Notes: generated by a model from the sequence alone, not told the origin. Numbered from the stretch's first letter, positions 41,015-51,099 are shown. The stretch is 64,000 bases of DNA from an uncultured Oscillospiraceae bacterium (GCA_900754965.1 CAAEEO010000017.1:1-64000), one strand, 5' to 3'. Program-made: numbers and translations.

Positions 41015-42616
41015 TCATTCAATATCCGTATGGATCTCCCAATTTTCCAGACCGTAAAAGACATTGTACTGGGTCGCCTCGATTCCCGACACCACTTCCC
41101 GATGGGTCAGCACCTGCTGTTTTTCAAAACAGATCGGCACAATGGGGGCATTTTCCGCAAGGAATCGACACATATAGTCGCAGGACTGCGCCCGCTCCGT
41201 TTCCTCCGTTGCCGACAGGTAAGTGTGGATATAGTCGTAGTAATCGCTGTTATCGATCCCGTAGTAGTTCTTCACACCGTTGGTCGTGAGCATATCGGTG
41301 AGATTAAAGTCCGCCGTCAGTTTGATTTCCCCGTAAAACAGGTCGTAATCTCCGCTCATAATGGCCGTGGCGTACTCATCCCAGCTCAGCTGCCGCACCG
41401 ACACACCGATGCCGATGCTCTCCAGATCCGCTGCAATCTTCTGCGCCGCCCGCACTTTGTCCGTATTGTCCGAGCAGACCACAAAATCCAGATCGATCTC
41501 CGCATTGCCGCCGGGCAGCTGATATTCCAGCATTCCGTCCTGATCATAATCCCGCACTCCGGCCGCATTGAACAGTGCCAGGCAGGTATCCAGATTATAC
41601 TGGTACTGTGCCGCCAGTTGCTCATTATACAGCGGACTGGTGGGACAAATGGGCAGCGACGCCTCTACCGCAGAACCATACAGCACATTATTGACGATAT
41701 GCGTCCGATCCACTGCATAATTCAAGGCGTATCGGTAGCTCTGATAACAGGTGAACTCGCTTTTCAGATTCATGCCGATAAACTGCATATTGGTCGTGGT
41801 AAAATACCGGGTCTCGTTATTGGTGCCGTATCCCAGTCGGGACAGACCTGTGGGGTCGTTGATGACGAGATCGATCACCGAAGTACTGTAATCGGAAATG
41901 GTCTGCTCCGCATTGGAATTCTGATGCAGATAAATCACATCGATGGGCATTTTATCCGCCTTCCGGTATCCCATATACGCGGTGAGCTGGGTCATATCTT
42001 CCGAGAACACATAAGGGCCGGTGCCCATAGGCAGGCCGTCCACTTCCTCCCCTTTGACCACCGGGATATTCAGCAGCCGGGGGAACATATAGTTGGTGTC
42101 CGAAAGCGTGACCATCACCGTTTCGTCATCCATGGCGCTGACGCCCCAGATTTTATTCAGCCGCGCCCCGTATGCCGTTGACCGCCGTGCCCGGTTGATG
42201 GAATAGGCCACATCTGCCGCCGTCAAATGACTTCCGTCATGAAAGGTGACCGAGGTATCCACTGTCAAAAACCAGCTGTATCCGTTGTCACTGATCCAGT
42301 CCACAATGAGATTCGGCACAGGATTGAACTCCGGGTCCACTTCCACCGCAAATTCATATACCAGACAATCCACCAACGCATTGGCCGAACTGGTGGTATT
42401 GATGGGGTCCATGGTATAGTCTGCATCGTACCCCAGTGTGAACAGGTTGTCCTTTGCCTTAATGTTCACTGTGCTGCTGTTGGGGTCGATATTCAGCACA
42501 TTCTCGTCGCCGGTGCCGTCAGGGTCTTCTTTCTCCCCGCCGCAGCCGGATGCCGTCAGCAGCAGCGCCCCGGCCAGCAGCAGGCAGGCAGACCGTTTCA
42601 TCCAATCCCGATTCAT
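41015..42616 (-). CDS. Family 5 (oligopeptide-type) ABC substrate-binding lipoprotein
   Basis: This 533-residue protein has a lipoprotein signal (LLLTASGCGG) and the family 5 binding-protein fold (WFLTVDTSVTFHDGSHLTAA, DVAYSINRA, YALNYAVDRTHIVNNVLYG, AQKIAADLESIGIGVSVRQL). Such proteins capture oligopeptides or similar ligands for an ABC importer. No permease or ATPase gene is nearby. The start overlaps the pgeF stop by ATGA. With pgeF and a D-Ala carboxypeptidase as neighbours, murein peptides are a possible ligand; this is inference. Confidence 0.93.
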   Translation of the reverse strand: MNRDWMKRSACLLLAGALLLTASGCGGEKEDPDGTGDENVLNIDPNSSTVNIKAKDNLFTLGYDADYTMDPINTTSSANALVDCLVYEFAVEVDPEFNPVPNLIVDWISDNGYSWFLTVDTSVTFHDGSHLTAADVAYSINRARRSTAYGARLNKIWGVSAMDDETVMVTLSDTNYMFPRLLNIPVVKGEEVDGLPMGTGPYVFSEDMTQLTAYMGYRKADKMPIDVIYLHQNSNAEQTISDYSTSVIDLVINDPTGLSRLGYGTNNETRYFTTTNMQFIGMNLKSEFTCYQSYRYALNYAVDRTHIVNNVLYGSAVEASLPICPTSPLYNEQLAAQYQYNLDTCLALFNAAGVRDYDQDGMLEYQLPGGNAEIDLDFVVCSDNTDKVRAAQKIAADLESIGIGVSVRQLSWDEYATAIMSGDYDLFYGEIKLTADFNLTDMLTTNGVKNYYGIDNSDYYDYIHTYLSATEETERAQSCDYMCRFLAENAPIVPICFEKQQVLTHREVVSGIEATQYNVFYGLENWEIHTDIE

Positions 42617-43434
42617 ACGCACTGCGCCTCTCGTCCGTCGTCCAGTACGATCATCGCCGCCTGATGCCCCCGCTTGCCCTGGGTGGCCCGGTGAGACCAG
42701 TATTTTTCAGAACTGCACATGGTGCATTCCTCCGAAACCGTGATCTGCTCTGCCGGAACGCCCAGCTGCATCAAACGCCGGCGAATGGCCTCCCGCAAGT
42801 CCACATAGAACTTTTCCGGCACTTTGCCCGGCCGGATGATTCCCTCATGGTCATCCGGCAAAAGCGCCCGGATGGCCTCCGGAACTTCCGGACCCGTTTC
42901 AAAGCAGCAGGCACCGATCGATGCGCCAATGGCCGCCTGGATGTTTTCAGGCTGTGCGCCCAGGGACACCATCTGCTCCACAGCCCGCGCCATAATGTCC
43001 TGCACCGTGGAACGCCAACCGCAATGCACCGCTGCGATCACGCCGTGGATCTCGTCATGCATCAGCAGGGGCACACAGTCTGCAATGAACGCCGTAATGG
43101 GCAGGCCCGGGATATTGGTCACCAGGCCGTCGGCATCGTAAGGCACTTCCGTCATCAGGGTGTGGATATCCGTCTCACTGGCAATCCGCACCACATCCCC
43201 GTGAACCTGGTGGGTGAACACCAGACGGTCGGTATCGATTCCGGTGGCCTGTTTCAGCAGCCGGTAATTTTCCACCACATTGGACGGGTCATCCCCCCGA
43301 TGCTCTCCCAGGTTCATAGAGGCCCAGATTCCCTGGCTCACGCCGCCGTAGCGGGTGGTGAAGGCGTGGCGGGCCTTGATATTGGGCGCCGTCATATAGA
43401 CGACTCCGTTGACATTGTGTTCAATAAACTTCAT
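42613..43434 (-). CDS. pgeF: Peptidoglycan editing factor PgeF (laccase-domain, YfiH family)
   Basis: This 273-residue protein has the family signature ITAFIADCVPLLMHDEIHGV and AVHCGWRSTVQDI, plus the metal-site Cys and His residues (HQVHGDVV, ADCVP, VHCGW). Family members hydrolyse wrongly made UDP-MurNAc-L-Ser or act on purine nucleosides; older annotations call them polyphenol oxidase. It follows secA by 4 bases and overlaps the binding-protein gene. Confidence 0.93.
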   Translation of the reverse strand: MKFIEHNVNGVVYMTAPNIKARHAFTTRYGGVSQGIWASMNLGEHRGDDPSNVVENYRLLKQATGIDTDRLVFTHQVHGDVVRIASETDIHTLMTEVPYDADGLVTNIPGLPITAFIADCVPLLMHDEIHGVIAAVHCGWRSTVQDIMARAVEQMVSLGAQPENIQAAIGASIGACCFETGPEVPEAIRALLPDDHEGIIRPGKVPEKFYVDLREAIRRRLMQLGVPAEQITVSEECTMCSSEKYWSHRATQGKRGHQAAMIVLDDGREAQCV

Positions 43435-43438
43435 AGAC

Positions 43439-46210
43439 TTATTTCTGATCTCTGCCGCAGCAGTCCTTGTATTTCATAGGCAATCCGTTGGGACGCAGTT
43501 TTCCGCAGGGACACGGATCGTTCCGCCCCGGTTTCTTCAATTTCTTCACCGGCGCCTTTTTCACTGTGCCATCCCCGGCGGGGCCGTTGGCCTTGGCCAC
43601 GCTTTTCCGCTCCAGAGTTGCATTCTGCCGAACCTGAACCGTAAACATCCGACGCACCGTTTCTTCACGAATTCCGGCAACCATGGCGTCAAACATTTCA
43701 AAGCCCTCTTTTTTGTAAGCGTCGATGGGTTTCTGGTTGGCGTATGCCCGGAGGTAGATGCCGTCCTTCAGATCGCTCATGGCATCAATATGCTCCATCC
43801 AGTATTCATCCACCACCCGGAGCATCACTACCCGCTCCAGTTCCCGCATCAGCGGCGTGCCATCAGGCATCCGGCCAAAGAGATTTTCCCGGGTCTGATA
43901 TGCCGCGTCGGCTTTCTCCAGCACCAGATCCTCCAGTTTGTCCTCCGTCAGTGCAGGCAGCCGGTCGTCCGGGATCTGGATTTCGCCCCGGCGCAGGAAC
44001 AGCTGCTCGAAGGGCATCAGCACTTCTGTCAGCCGTGCCTGGGAATCAATGGGCATTCCTGCCATTCCATCCCGCAGCGTGGAGGATACATACTCCAGAA
44101 TCATACCGTCGATGCTCTCATGCAGATCCTCTCCATCCAGTACCTTGCGGCGCTGCTCATAGATCAGATTCCGCTGCTGATTCATCACATCGTCAAATTC
44201 CAGCACGCTTTTCCGGGCCTGGAAGTGACGGCTTTCCACCGTTTTCTGTGCCTGTTCCAGCGCATTGGTCAGGGTCTTATTCTCCAGCGGCATATTCTCG
44301 TCCACTTTCAGAACATCCATCATGTTCTTCACCCGGTCCGTGCCGAACAGACGCATCACATCATCGTTCATGGAGATGAAGAACTTGCTCTCACCGGGAT
44401 CGCCCTGCCGGCCAGCACGGCCGCGCAGCTGATTGTCGATCCGGCGGGCCTCGTGCCGCTCTGTGCCCACGATAAACAGGCCGCCGGCCGCACGCACTTT
44501 CTCCGCCTCCTCGGCAATGACCGCTTTATGCTGCTCCATGCTCTCGGCATAGAGTTTCCGTGCCTCCAGAATTCGCTGATCTTCCGTATCGGCATAGCCG
44601 GTGGCCTCGGCGATCACTTCTTCCTCATATCCGGCCTTCCGCAGCGCCTGTTTTGCCAGATACTCTGCGTTGCCGCCCAGCATAATATCCGTTCCACGGC
44701 CTGCCATATTGGTCGCAATGGTCACAGCGCCCAACTTACCGGCCTGTGCCACGATTTCCGCCTCTTTTTCATGATGTTTGGCATTCAGCACATTGTGCGG
44801 CACGCCCCGTTTTTTCAGCAGCGCCGAAACCAGTTCGCTCTTCTCAATGGAAACGGTACCCACCAGCACCGGCTGCCCCTTTGCATGGCAGGCCAAAATC
44901 TGCTCGATCACCGCATTGTACTTGGCGGCATCCGTTTTATAGATCACATCGGAATGGTCGATTCGGGCCACCGGTTTGTTGGTGGGGATCTCGATAATGT
45001 CCAGCTTGTAAATGGTTTCAAACTCTTCCTGCTCGGTCATGGCCGTACCGGTCATGCCGGACAGTTTTCCGTACAGACGGAAGTAGTTCTGGAAGGTAAT
45101 GGTAGCGAGGGTCTTGTTTTCCCGCTGCACATTCACATGCTCCTTGGCCTCGATGGCCTGATGCAGTCCCTCGCTGTACCGCCGTCCCAGCATGATACGG
45201 CCGGTGAACTCGTCCACAATGAGCACTTCTCCGTCTTTGACCACATAGTCAATATCCCGTTTCATAATGCCATGGGCACGCAGTGCCTGGTTGATGTGAT
45301 GATAGAGGGTGGAGTTTTCAATGTCCGACAGATTTTCAATGGCAAACGCCGCCTCCGCCTTCTTCACGCCCCGCTCCGTCAGTGTTGCGGTCTTGGCCTT
45401 TTCATCCACTACATAGTCTGCATCCAAATCCTGGGCCTCCTCCTGTTTGGAGTCCAGACTGGTATAGACTTTGCACTTCAGTCCTGCCACAAATTCTTCC
45501 GCCAGACGATACAAATCCGTGGACTCGTCCCCCTGGCCGGAAATAATCAGCGGCGTCCGGGCCTCGTCGATGAGGATGGAGTCCACCTCGTCCACGATGG
45601 CAAAGGCATGCCCCCGCTGAACCACCTGGCTTTTATAAATCGCCATATTGTCCCGCAGGTAGTCAAAGCCCATTTCATTGTTGGTGCCGTAGGTGATGTC
45701 CGCTGCATAGGCCGCTTTTCTGCCCGCAGGGTCCACATCGTGGATAATCAGGCCCACGCTCAGTCCCATGAACCGATACACCTTGCCCATCCACTCCGAG
45801 TCACGCTTGGCCAGATAGTCGTTGACCGTGACGATATGCACGCCCTCCCCGGTCAGCGCATTCAGGTAAGCCGGCAGCACAGCCACCAGGGTCTTACCTT
45901 CGCCGGTACGCATCTCAGCAATGCGCCCCTGATGGAGCACGATGCCGCCGATGATCTGTACCCGGTAGGGTTTCATTCCCAGCACACGCCAGGCAGCCTC
46001 TCTGGCTGCGGCAAATGCCTCCGGCAAAAGGTCATCCAAAGTTTCTCCGTTTGCCAGCCGCTCCCGAAACTCCGGGGTCTTGGCCTTCAATTCCTCATCC
46101 GTCAATTTTCCGTAAACTGCGTCCAATGCCATGACCTTGTCCGCAATCGGATATATTTTTTTCAGCTCCCGGTCACTGTGAGAGCCGAACAGCTTTTGAA
46201 TCAGTCCCAT
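43439..46210 (-). CDS. secA: Protein translocase ATPase SecA
   Basis: SecA (923 residues) drives preproteins through SecYEG. The Walker [50 protein letters not shown] and [18 protein letters not shown] motifs are intact. The C-terminal zinc-binding linker is [19 protein letters not shown]. The spacing between the first and second cysteine pairs is longer than in E. coli SecA. It is the first gene of a run of five minus-strand genes. Confidence 0.98.
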   Translation of the reverse strand: MGLIQKLFGSHSDRELKKIYPIADKVMALDAVYGKLTDEELKAKTPEFRERLANGETLDDLLPEAFAAAREAAWRVLGMKPYRVQIIGGIVLHQGRIAEMRTGEGKTLVAVLPAYLNALTGEGVHIVTVNDYLAKRDSEWMGKVYRFMGLSVGLIIHDVDPAGRKAAYAADITYGTNNEMGFDYLRDNMAIYKSQVVQRGHAFAIVDEVDSILIDEARTPLIISGQGDESTDLYRLAEEFVAGLKCKVYTSLDSKQEEAQDLDADYVVDEKAKTATLTERGVKKAEAAFAIENLSDIENSTLYHHINQALRAHGIMKRDIDYVVKDGEVLIVDEFTGRIMLGRRYSEGLHQAIEAKEHVNVQRENKTLATITFQNYFRLYGKLSGMTGTAMTEQEEFETIYKLDIIEIPTNKPVARIDHSDVIYKTDAAKYNAVIEQILACHAKGQPVLVGTVSIEKSELVSALLKKRGVPHNVLNAKHHEKEAEIVAQAGKLGAVTIATNMAGRGTDIMLGGNAEYLAKQALRKAGYEEEVIAEATGYADTEDQRILEARKLYAESMEQHKAVIAEEAEKVRAAGGLFIVGTERHEARRIDNQLRGRAGRQGDPGESKFFISMNDDVMRLFGTDRVKNMMDVLKVDENMPLENKTLTNALEQAQKTVESRHFQARKSVLEFDDVMNQQRNLIYEQRRKVLDGEDLHESIDGMILEYVSSTLRDGMAGMPIDSQARLTEVLMPFEQLFLRRGEIQIPDDRLPALTEDKLEDLVLEKADAAYQTRENLFGRMPDGTPLMRELERVVMLRVVDEYWMEHIDAMSDLKDGIYLRAYANQKPIDAYKKEGFEMFDAMVAGIREETVRRMFTVQVRQNATLERKSVAKANGPAGDGTVKKAPVKKLKKPGRNDPCPCGKLRPNGLPMKYKDCCGRDQK

Positions 46211-46335
46211 TCGATTCAGAACCGCCTTTCTTGCAGTTGTATACTGTCATAAGCCCTGTATTTACAGGCATACAAGGGTAGTATAGCATGGAATTATGAA
46301 TAAAAAAAGTATATTTGACCGGTTCTGCAATTTTT

Positions 46336-46881
46336 TCAGCAGGTAAGGTCTGTCCGTCTTTCGTAAATCAGCTCCACAATCCCGTTATAGGTTTCCATTC
46401 CAATGAGCCGCAGTTTCCGTTCTCTCTCCAATTCGCCGAACAGGCGCACACCGCCGCCCAGCAGCGTGGGGATCACAGAAAGATACAGCCGGTCAATCAG
46501 ATCTTCCGCCAGCATCTGCTGCGCAATTTGCGCCCCGCCGCAGATCCAGATTCCTTTTCCCGGCTGTTCCCGCAGACGGCGCAGGAGTGCTCCGGGGGTC
46601 TCCCGGGTGAAACAGATCTTTTCCGTAGACGGCTCCTCCCGGTGGGTGATTACATAACTGGTCAGTTCCTCATAGACCCACTGTTCCGGCGAAAGTTCCG
46701 TGACAATCTGGTGATAGGTATTCCATCCCATAATCACCGTATCCATCTCCTGCACAAAGGTACTGTAACTGTCTATCATCTCTTCCTCGGGACTTTGCCC
46801 GTCAATCCAGTCCACATGCCCTGCCCGATCTGCAATGTATCCATCCAAACTCACTGCAATAAACAACACCGTTTCCCGCAT
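46336..46881 (-). CDS. Dihydrofolate reductase-family protein (RibD C-terminal-like)
   Basis: This 181-residue protein of the YyaP/YwjB type has the DHFR fold: LFIAVSLDGYIADRAGHVDW, DTVIMGWNTYHQI and the nucleotide-binding GIWICGGAQIAQQMLAEDLI, then DRLYLSVIPTLLGGGVRLF. Such proteins are related to RibD reductase domains but most have no proven substrate. GGAGG stands before two consecutive ATG codons; 46881 is chosen. Whether the FMN riboswitch nearby, on the other strand, reflects a flavin or pterin theme is unclear. Confidence 0.88.
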   Translation of the reverse strand: MRETVLFIAVSLDGYIADRAGHVDWIDGQSPEEEMIDSYSTFVQEMDTVIMGWNTYHQIVTELSPEQWVYEELTSYVITHREEPSTEKICFTRETPGALLRRLREQPGKGIWICGGAQIAQQMLAEDLIDRLYLSVIPTLLGGGVRLFGELERERKLRLIGMETYNGIVELIYERRTDLTC

Positions 46882-46999
46882 CATGTGCCCTCCTTTTCAA
46901 AGTTCCGCGATTCACTTTATTTTATTGTATAATTCATAGACGGCTTTCATCATATCATACCCGGAAATCTCCTGCAAGAAAAAGTGTTGGAAGTTTTTC

Positions 47000-47028
47000 T
47001 TGACAAATGGACTTTCCTGTGTTATCAT
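47000..47028 (+). promoter_or_regulatory. Promoter of tRNA-Ser(GCT)
   Basis: TTGACA (47000-47005) and TATCAT (47023-47028) are separated by 17 bp. Confidence 0.88.
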
Positions 47029-47060
47029 TCTTAAACGATATTGAACCGTGTATTCGACCT

Positions 47061-47151
47061 GCAGAAGTACCCAAGAGGCCGAAGGGGCTCCCCTGCTAAG
47101 GGAGTAGGGCGGGGAACCGTCGCGAGGGTTCAAATCCCTCCTTCTGCGCCA
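47061..47151 (+). tRNA. tRNA-Ser (anticodon GCT)
   Basis: This class II tRNA of 91 nt has acceptor GCAGAAG with CTTCTGC, anticodon GCT in CTGCTAA, a long variable arm, TTCAAAT T-loop and encoded CCA. Confidence 0.95.
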
Positions 47152-47187
47152 CACGGCCGCAAAGTTCGCTTTGTGGCCGTGTTTTTT
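47152..47187 (+). terminator. Terminator of tRNA-Ser(GCT)
   Basis: The stem CACGGCCGCAAAG/CTTTGTGGCCGTG with a TTCG loop is followed by TTTTTT. Confidence 0.93.
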
Positions 47188-47198
47188 ATCTTTGAAGT

Positions 47199-47307
47199 TT
47201 TCTTCGGAAACGAGAGGTTCTCTCTACTGGCGGTAACAGCCCGCGAGCGTGAGCTAATCCGGTGCGATCCCGGAGCCAACAGGTCAGGTCTGGATGGGAG
47301 AAGAAGG
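47199..47307 (+). promoter_or_regulatory. FMN riboswitch (RFN element), somewhat divergent
   Basis: The conserved FMN aptamer core is visible: CTGGCGGT, AGCCCGCGAGC, ATCCGGTGCGAT, CCCGGAGCCAAC and GGATGGGAGAAGAAGG. P1 pairs TTCTTC (from 47199) with GAAGAA (47300-47305). The first hairpin (GAGAGGTTCTCTC) is more self-complementary than the common GGGTGAAATTCCC, and CCGAC reads CCAAC. These changes could tune affinity or ligand choice. It precedes a terminator and a MATE transporter gene, not riboflavin synthesis genes. Confidence 0.85.
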
Positions 47308-47372
47308 CTTTCTGGTTACGCACCGGATGCCCTCTGTCCCGTTCCGTTTCCGGAGCAGATCCCGGTGCATCC

Positions 47373-47410
47373 CCCGGCGAGGCGGGGCGGCGCCGGGTAT
47401 TTTTTTACCC
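47373..47410 (+). terminator. Riboswitch-controlled terminator before the MATE gene
   Basis: The stem CCCGGCG/CGCCGGG with a GC-rich loop is followed by TATTTTTTT. Upstream GCACCGG (about 47321) and CCCGGTGC (about 47362) can form an alternative antiterminator pairing. This fits FMN-induced termination. Confidence 0.75.
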
Positions 47411-47456
47411 ATCCCCCGCTGAAATCATTCTGCCTTTCGGCAAAGGAGGATCTGTC

Positions 47457-48851
47457 ATGGAACCTGAACTGGAAAAAACCAACCCCCTGGAGACCGAACC
47501 CATCCCCAAACTCATTCTCCGGTACTCCGTCCCCACGGCGCTGACACTGATGGTCAACTATCTGTATAACATCGTTGACCAGATTTTCATTGGCCAGGGC
47601 GTGGGCATCCCCGGCATGGCCGCCACCAACATCGCATTCCCTCTGACCATTCTTGTCACTGCCATTGCCCTGCTCCTGGGTGACGGCTGCGCCGCCAACA
47701 TCAGTTTGTGTCTGGGAGAACGAAAACAGGAGACCGCTGATGCCACGGTCAGCCATGCTCTAACGCTGATTTTAGCCAGCGGTTTGACTGCCGCCCTGAT
47801 CTGCGGCATTTTTGCACCGAAGATCGTGGTGCTGTTCGGCATTACGGAAACGGCCTATGCCGAATCTCTGGCCTATATGCGGGCCATCGCCTGGGGCATT
47901 CCCTTTCAGCTGTTGTGTCCCGCCTTTACCGCCATCATCCGGGCAGACGGCTCTCCCCAGTATATGATGAAGTGCATGATGACCGGTGCGGTAATCAACC
48001 TTATTTTGGACCCCATTTTCATTTTCCCGCTGCAAATGGGCGTGGTCGGTGCCGGAATTGCTACCGTCATCGGGCAAATCGTCGCCGGCTGCCTGTGCCT
48101 GCGCTATCTGCCCCACCTGAAAACAGTCCACATCCGCAAGAAATACCTGCGTCCGACCTGGCCGCTGACCCGCAGAATCCTGTCCCTTGGATTCCCCAGT
48201 CTGCTCACCCAGGTCCTGTCGGCTCTGGTACAGATTGTGATCAACAACCTTCTCCGGGCTTACGGTGCCCTCACGGTCTACGGCAGTGACATCGCCCTGT
48301 CCGTCTACGGCATGATGATGAAAGTGTACCAGATCTCCCACTCCATGTTTGTGGGTGTTTCTTCCGCCATTCAGCCTATCAACGGCTACAATTTCGGTGC
48401 CAAACATTACGGACGGGTCCGGGAAACCTACCGGATTGCCTCCGGCATTGCATTGGCCATCTCTGCCCTGTGGTTCGTGATTTTCATGTTCCTGCCCCGG
48501 CAGATCGCTGTGCTGTTCGTATCCGACAACCCTGTATACCTGGACTGTGCGCAGCACTGTTTCCGGTTTTACATGATGGCCTTTTTCCTGTATGGTCTGC
48601 ACATGACCACCGCGTCTTTCTTCCAGGGGATTGGAAAGCCTTCCCGCTCTCTGCTGATCCCGCTGGCGCGGCAGGGCTGTTTCCTCATCCCCCTGGCGCT
48701 GCTCCTGTCCCGCAGTTGGGGCATGGACGGTGCGCTGTTGGCCACCCCCATTGCCGATGCCCTGGTGTTCCTGCTGTGCCTGTTCCTGGCTCGCAGCGAA
48801 TTCCGCAGCTGGCGCAGCCAGGGATGGCTGTCTGATTCCGCAGACAAATAA
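47457..48851 (+). CDS. MATE-family efflux transporter under FMN riboswitch control
   Basis: This 464-residue protein has about 12 transmembrane helices in two MATE repeats (LILRYSVPTALTLMVNYLYN, VDQIFIGQGVG, and LSLGFPSLLTQVLSALVQIV, SSAIQPINGYNFGA). MATE proteins exchange cationic compounds for Na+ or H+. AAAGGAGG precedes the 47457 start; the longer in-frame ORF would begin inside the riboswitch. Riboswitch control suggests a flavin, a flavin precursor or a flavin analogue as substrate, which is inference. Confidence 0.93.
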   Translation: MEPELEKTNPLETEPIPKLILRYSVPTALTLMVNYLYNIVDQIFIGQGVGIPGMAATNIAFPLTILVTAIALLLGDGCAANISLCLGERKQETADATVSHALTLILASGLTAALICGIFAPKIVVLFGITETAYAESLAYMRAIAWGIPFQLLCPAFTAIIRADGSPQYMMKCMMTGAVINLILDPIFIFPLQMGVVGAGIATVIGQIVAGCLCLRYLPHLKTVHIRKKYLRPTWPLTRRILSLGFPSLLTQVLSALVQIVINNLLRAYGALTVYGSDIALSVYGMMMKVYQISHSMFVGVSSAIQPINGYNFGAKHYGRVRETYRIASGIALAISALWFVIFMFLPRQIAVLFVSDNPVYLDCAQHCFRFYMMAFFLYGLHMTTASFFQGIGKPSRSLLIPLARQGCFLIPLALLLSRSWGMDGALLATPIADALVFLLCLFLARSEFRSWRSQGWLSDSADK

Positions 48852-48875
48852 GCCATACGATCCCCCTGCAAGTGC

Positions 48876-48915
48876 AAAAGGGAGATGCCCCAAAACGGGC
48901 ATCTCCCTTTTTCTT
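48876..48915 (+). terminator. Terminator of the MATE gene
   Basis: A perfect 14-bp stem (48877-48890 with 48897-48910) is followed by T-rich sequence. Confidence 0.93.
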
Positions 48916-48923
48916 TCTTTTTG

Positions 48924-48961
48924 AAAAAAGTCGGAGCAAACGATCTGACGTTTGCTCCGAC
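48924..48961 (-). terminator. Terminator of tRNA-Ser(TGA)
   Basis: On the minus strand a perfect 13-bp stem (48949-48961 with 48930-48942) is followed by TTTTTT, immediately after the tRNA. Confidence 0.93.
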
Positions 48962-48962
48962 A

Positions 48963-49054
48963 TGGCGGAGAGAGTGGGATTCGAACCCACGCACGGGAGT
49001 GACCCGCCTACCGGTTTTCAAGACCGGACCCTTCAACCACTTGGGTATCTCTCC
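48963..49054 (-). tRNA. tRNA-Ser (anticodon TGA)
   Basis: This class II tRNA has acceptor GGAGAGA with TCTCTCC, anticodon TGA in CTTGAAA, a long variable arm, TTCGAAT and encoded CCA. Confidence 0.95.
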
Positions 49055-49077
49055 ATTTCATTGGCAAATTCCTCTCT

Positions 49078-49106
49078 ATTATAAAACAAATCGGCGGCAA
49101 GTACAA
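49078..49106 (-). promoter_or_regulatory. Promoter of tRNA-Ser(TGA)
   Basis: On the minus strand TTGTAC (49101-49106) and TATAAT (49078-49083) are separated by 17 bp. Confidence 0.88.
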
Positions 49107-49148
49107 GTATCAATCTTCCGCTTTTTTAGAAATTGTTGGAGTTTGCTC

Positions 49149-49178
49149 TTGAATCCCCCCTATGCAGGCTGATATAAT
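49149..49178 (+). promoter_or_regulatory. Promoter of the Na/Pi symporter gene
   Basis: TTGAAT (49149-49154) and TATAAT (49173-49178) are 18 bp apart. Confidence 0.75.
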
Positions 49179-49244
49179 AGTGACGATATTTGACATTTTC
49201 TTCATGAATATTTTACGGATACTTTACATATAGGAGAGAATAAA

Positions 49245-50996
49245 ATGGATATTTTTTCAGTATTCCAACTGCTCGGCGGAATCGGCCTGTTTCTGTTCGG
49301 CATGCACACCATGGGTGATGCCATCGGCCGGCAAGCCGGCGGGCAGCTGAAGACGATCCTGGAGAGTTTGACCTCCAGTCCCCTCAAAGGACTGCTCTTG
49401 GGCACTGCCGTCACCGCAGTCGTCCAATCTTCCGCAGCCACCAGCGTGATGGTATTAGGATTTGTCAACACCGGGATCATGTCACTGAAAAACTCCATCG
49501 CCGTGATCATGGGTGCCAACATTGGCACCACCGCCACCGCCTGGATTCTATGCCTGAACACCATCAACGGAGATTCCTTTTTCCTCCGGCTGCTGAATCC
49601 GGACTCCTTTGTCCCCATTCTGGCCGGCGTAGGTTCCTTTATGCTCATGTTCTCCAAAAAGGACAGCCGCAAAAACCTGGCCATGATCATGATCGGTTTC
49701 GCCGTACTGATGTACGGCATGGATTTCATGTCCTCTTCTCTGGACCCCATCAAACATTCCCCGGTCGTTGCTCAGGTTCTGACTCTGTTCTCCAATCCGC
49801 TGATTGGCGTGCTCATCGGGTTCCTGCTGTCCGTGACCATCCAGTCCTCCTCTGCCTCTGTCGGCATTTTGCAGGCCCTGTCCGCCACCGGCGTGGTGGA
49901 CTTCAGCACCGCCCTGCCTATCATCATCGGCATCAACATCGGTGCCGTCATCATCGTCATCTTCTCCGCAGTGGGCGGTCCTGCAGACGGAAAACGGGCC
50001 GCGATCATTGCCCTGCTGTATAATGTCATCGGCGCTGTCGTTGTTCTGGCGGCTTATACCGTGGCCACGCGGGCATTCGGCTGGAACATCGGCGAAACCA
50101 CTATGGGATATGTTTCCATCGCCGCCACCCACACCGGATACAAAACCCTGATTGCGCTGCTGCTCCTGCCCTTCTCCGATTTGCTCATCTCCATTTCCAA
50201 ACGGATCTATCCCGACGGCCCGGAGGACGAGAAGTTCGCCATGCTGGACAACCGCCTGCTCAGCACCCCTTCCATCGCCGTGCGTACCAGCACTGATTTG
50301 ACCAAAGAGATGGTGGAAATGACCCGCCGGAATATCATGCAGTCCATGCAGGTGTTGGGTGACTACAAAGAGGAAACCATCCACCAGATTCTGGAAGGAG
50401 AAGAACAAGTTGACCTGTACGAGGATCGACTGGGTACATATATGGCCAAGCTTTCCGGCAACGCCATGAATGACAGTGACCGAAAAGAACTGTCCCGTCT
50501 GCTGCACTGTATCGGTGATTTCGAACGCATCTCCGATCACTCCGTGAACATCAGTGAAACGGCAACGGAACTGCACCAGAAAAATTTGCATTTCTCCACC
50601 AGCGCACAAAAGGAACTGGCCGTCATGGGCCGGGCCGTCATGGAGATTGTGAATCTGACCAGTGATGCCTTTGTACAAAACAGTCCTGCATTGGCAAAGC
50701 AGGTGGAGCCGCTGGAGGAAGTGATCGATAACCTCACCGTCCAGCTAAAGGCCCGGCATATCGACCGCCTGCAAAACGGAGAATGCACCACCCTGTTGGG
50801 GTTTGTCTTCTCGGATCTGATTACCAGTTTTGAGCGAATCGCCGACCACTGCTCCAACATTGCCATCTGCATCATCCAAACCGGAAAAAATGTCTACGAC
50901 CCCCACATGTATCTGGACAAACTCCAAAAATCCGATGACCAGGAGTTCCGGGAGTGGTACGCCACATATCAGAAAAAGTACGCCCTGTCGGACTAA
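49245..50996 (+). CDS. Na/Pi symporter-family protein with C-terminal PhoU domain
   Basis: This protein has 583 residues. Residues 1-310 form the membrane part with the two inverted Na/Pi repeats, each with a QSS motif (TAVVQSSAATSVMVLGFVNT and MGANIGTT; VTIQSSSASVGILQAL and IIGINIGA). Residues 330-570 form a helical PhoU-like domain (DRKELSRLLHCIGDFERISD and LITSFERIADHCSNIAICII) that probably senses or gates phosphate transport. GGAGAG lies before the start. It is flanked by tRNA genes and likely monocistronic. Confidence 0.94.
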   Translation: MDIFSVFQLLGGIGLFLFGMHTMGDAIGRQAGGQLKTILESLTSSPLKGLLLGTAVTAVVQSSAATSVMVLGFVNTGIMSLKNSIAVIMGANIGTTATAWILCLNTINGDSFFLRLLNPDSFVPILAGVGSFMLMFSKKDSRKNLAMIMIGFAVLMYGMDFMSSSLDPIKHSPVVAQVLTLFSNPLIGVLIGFLLSVTIQSSSASVGILQALSATGVVDFSTALPIIIGINIGAVIIVIFSAVGGPADGKRAAIIALLYNVIGAVVVLAAYTVATRAFGWNIGETTMGYVSIAATHTGYKTLIALLLLPFSDLLISISKRIYPDGPEDEKFAMLDNRLLSTPSIAVRTSTDLTKEMVEMTRRNIMQSMQVLGDYKEETIHQILEGEEQVDLYEDRLGTYMAKLSGNAMNDSDRKELSRLLHCIGDFERISDHSVNISETATELHQKNLHFSTSAQKELAVMGRAVMEIVNLTSDAFVQNSPALAKQVEPLEEVIDNLTVQLKARHIDRLQNGECTTLLGFVFSDLITSFERIADHCSNIAICIIQTGKNVYDPHMYLDKLQKSDDQEFREWYATYQKKYALSD

Positions 50997-51041
50997 AAAG
51001 AAAAATTTTCAAAAATTTTCAAGTTTTTTTCAAAAAGCGGT

Positions 51042-51070
51042 TGACAAACACCCGTATCCGTGTTACTATC
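51042..51070 (+). promoter_or_regulatory. Promoter of the five-tRNA cluster
   Basis: TTGACA (51042-51047) and TACTAT (51065-51070) are separated by 17 bp. Confidence 0.88.
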
Positions 51071-51099
51071 TTTTAGCTGAAAGTCAGTGATGCCCGATG

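Noticed and set aside
43409..46252. 947-residue plus-strand open frame
   Set aside because: It is the complement of secA and reflects its GC-rich third positions.
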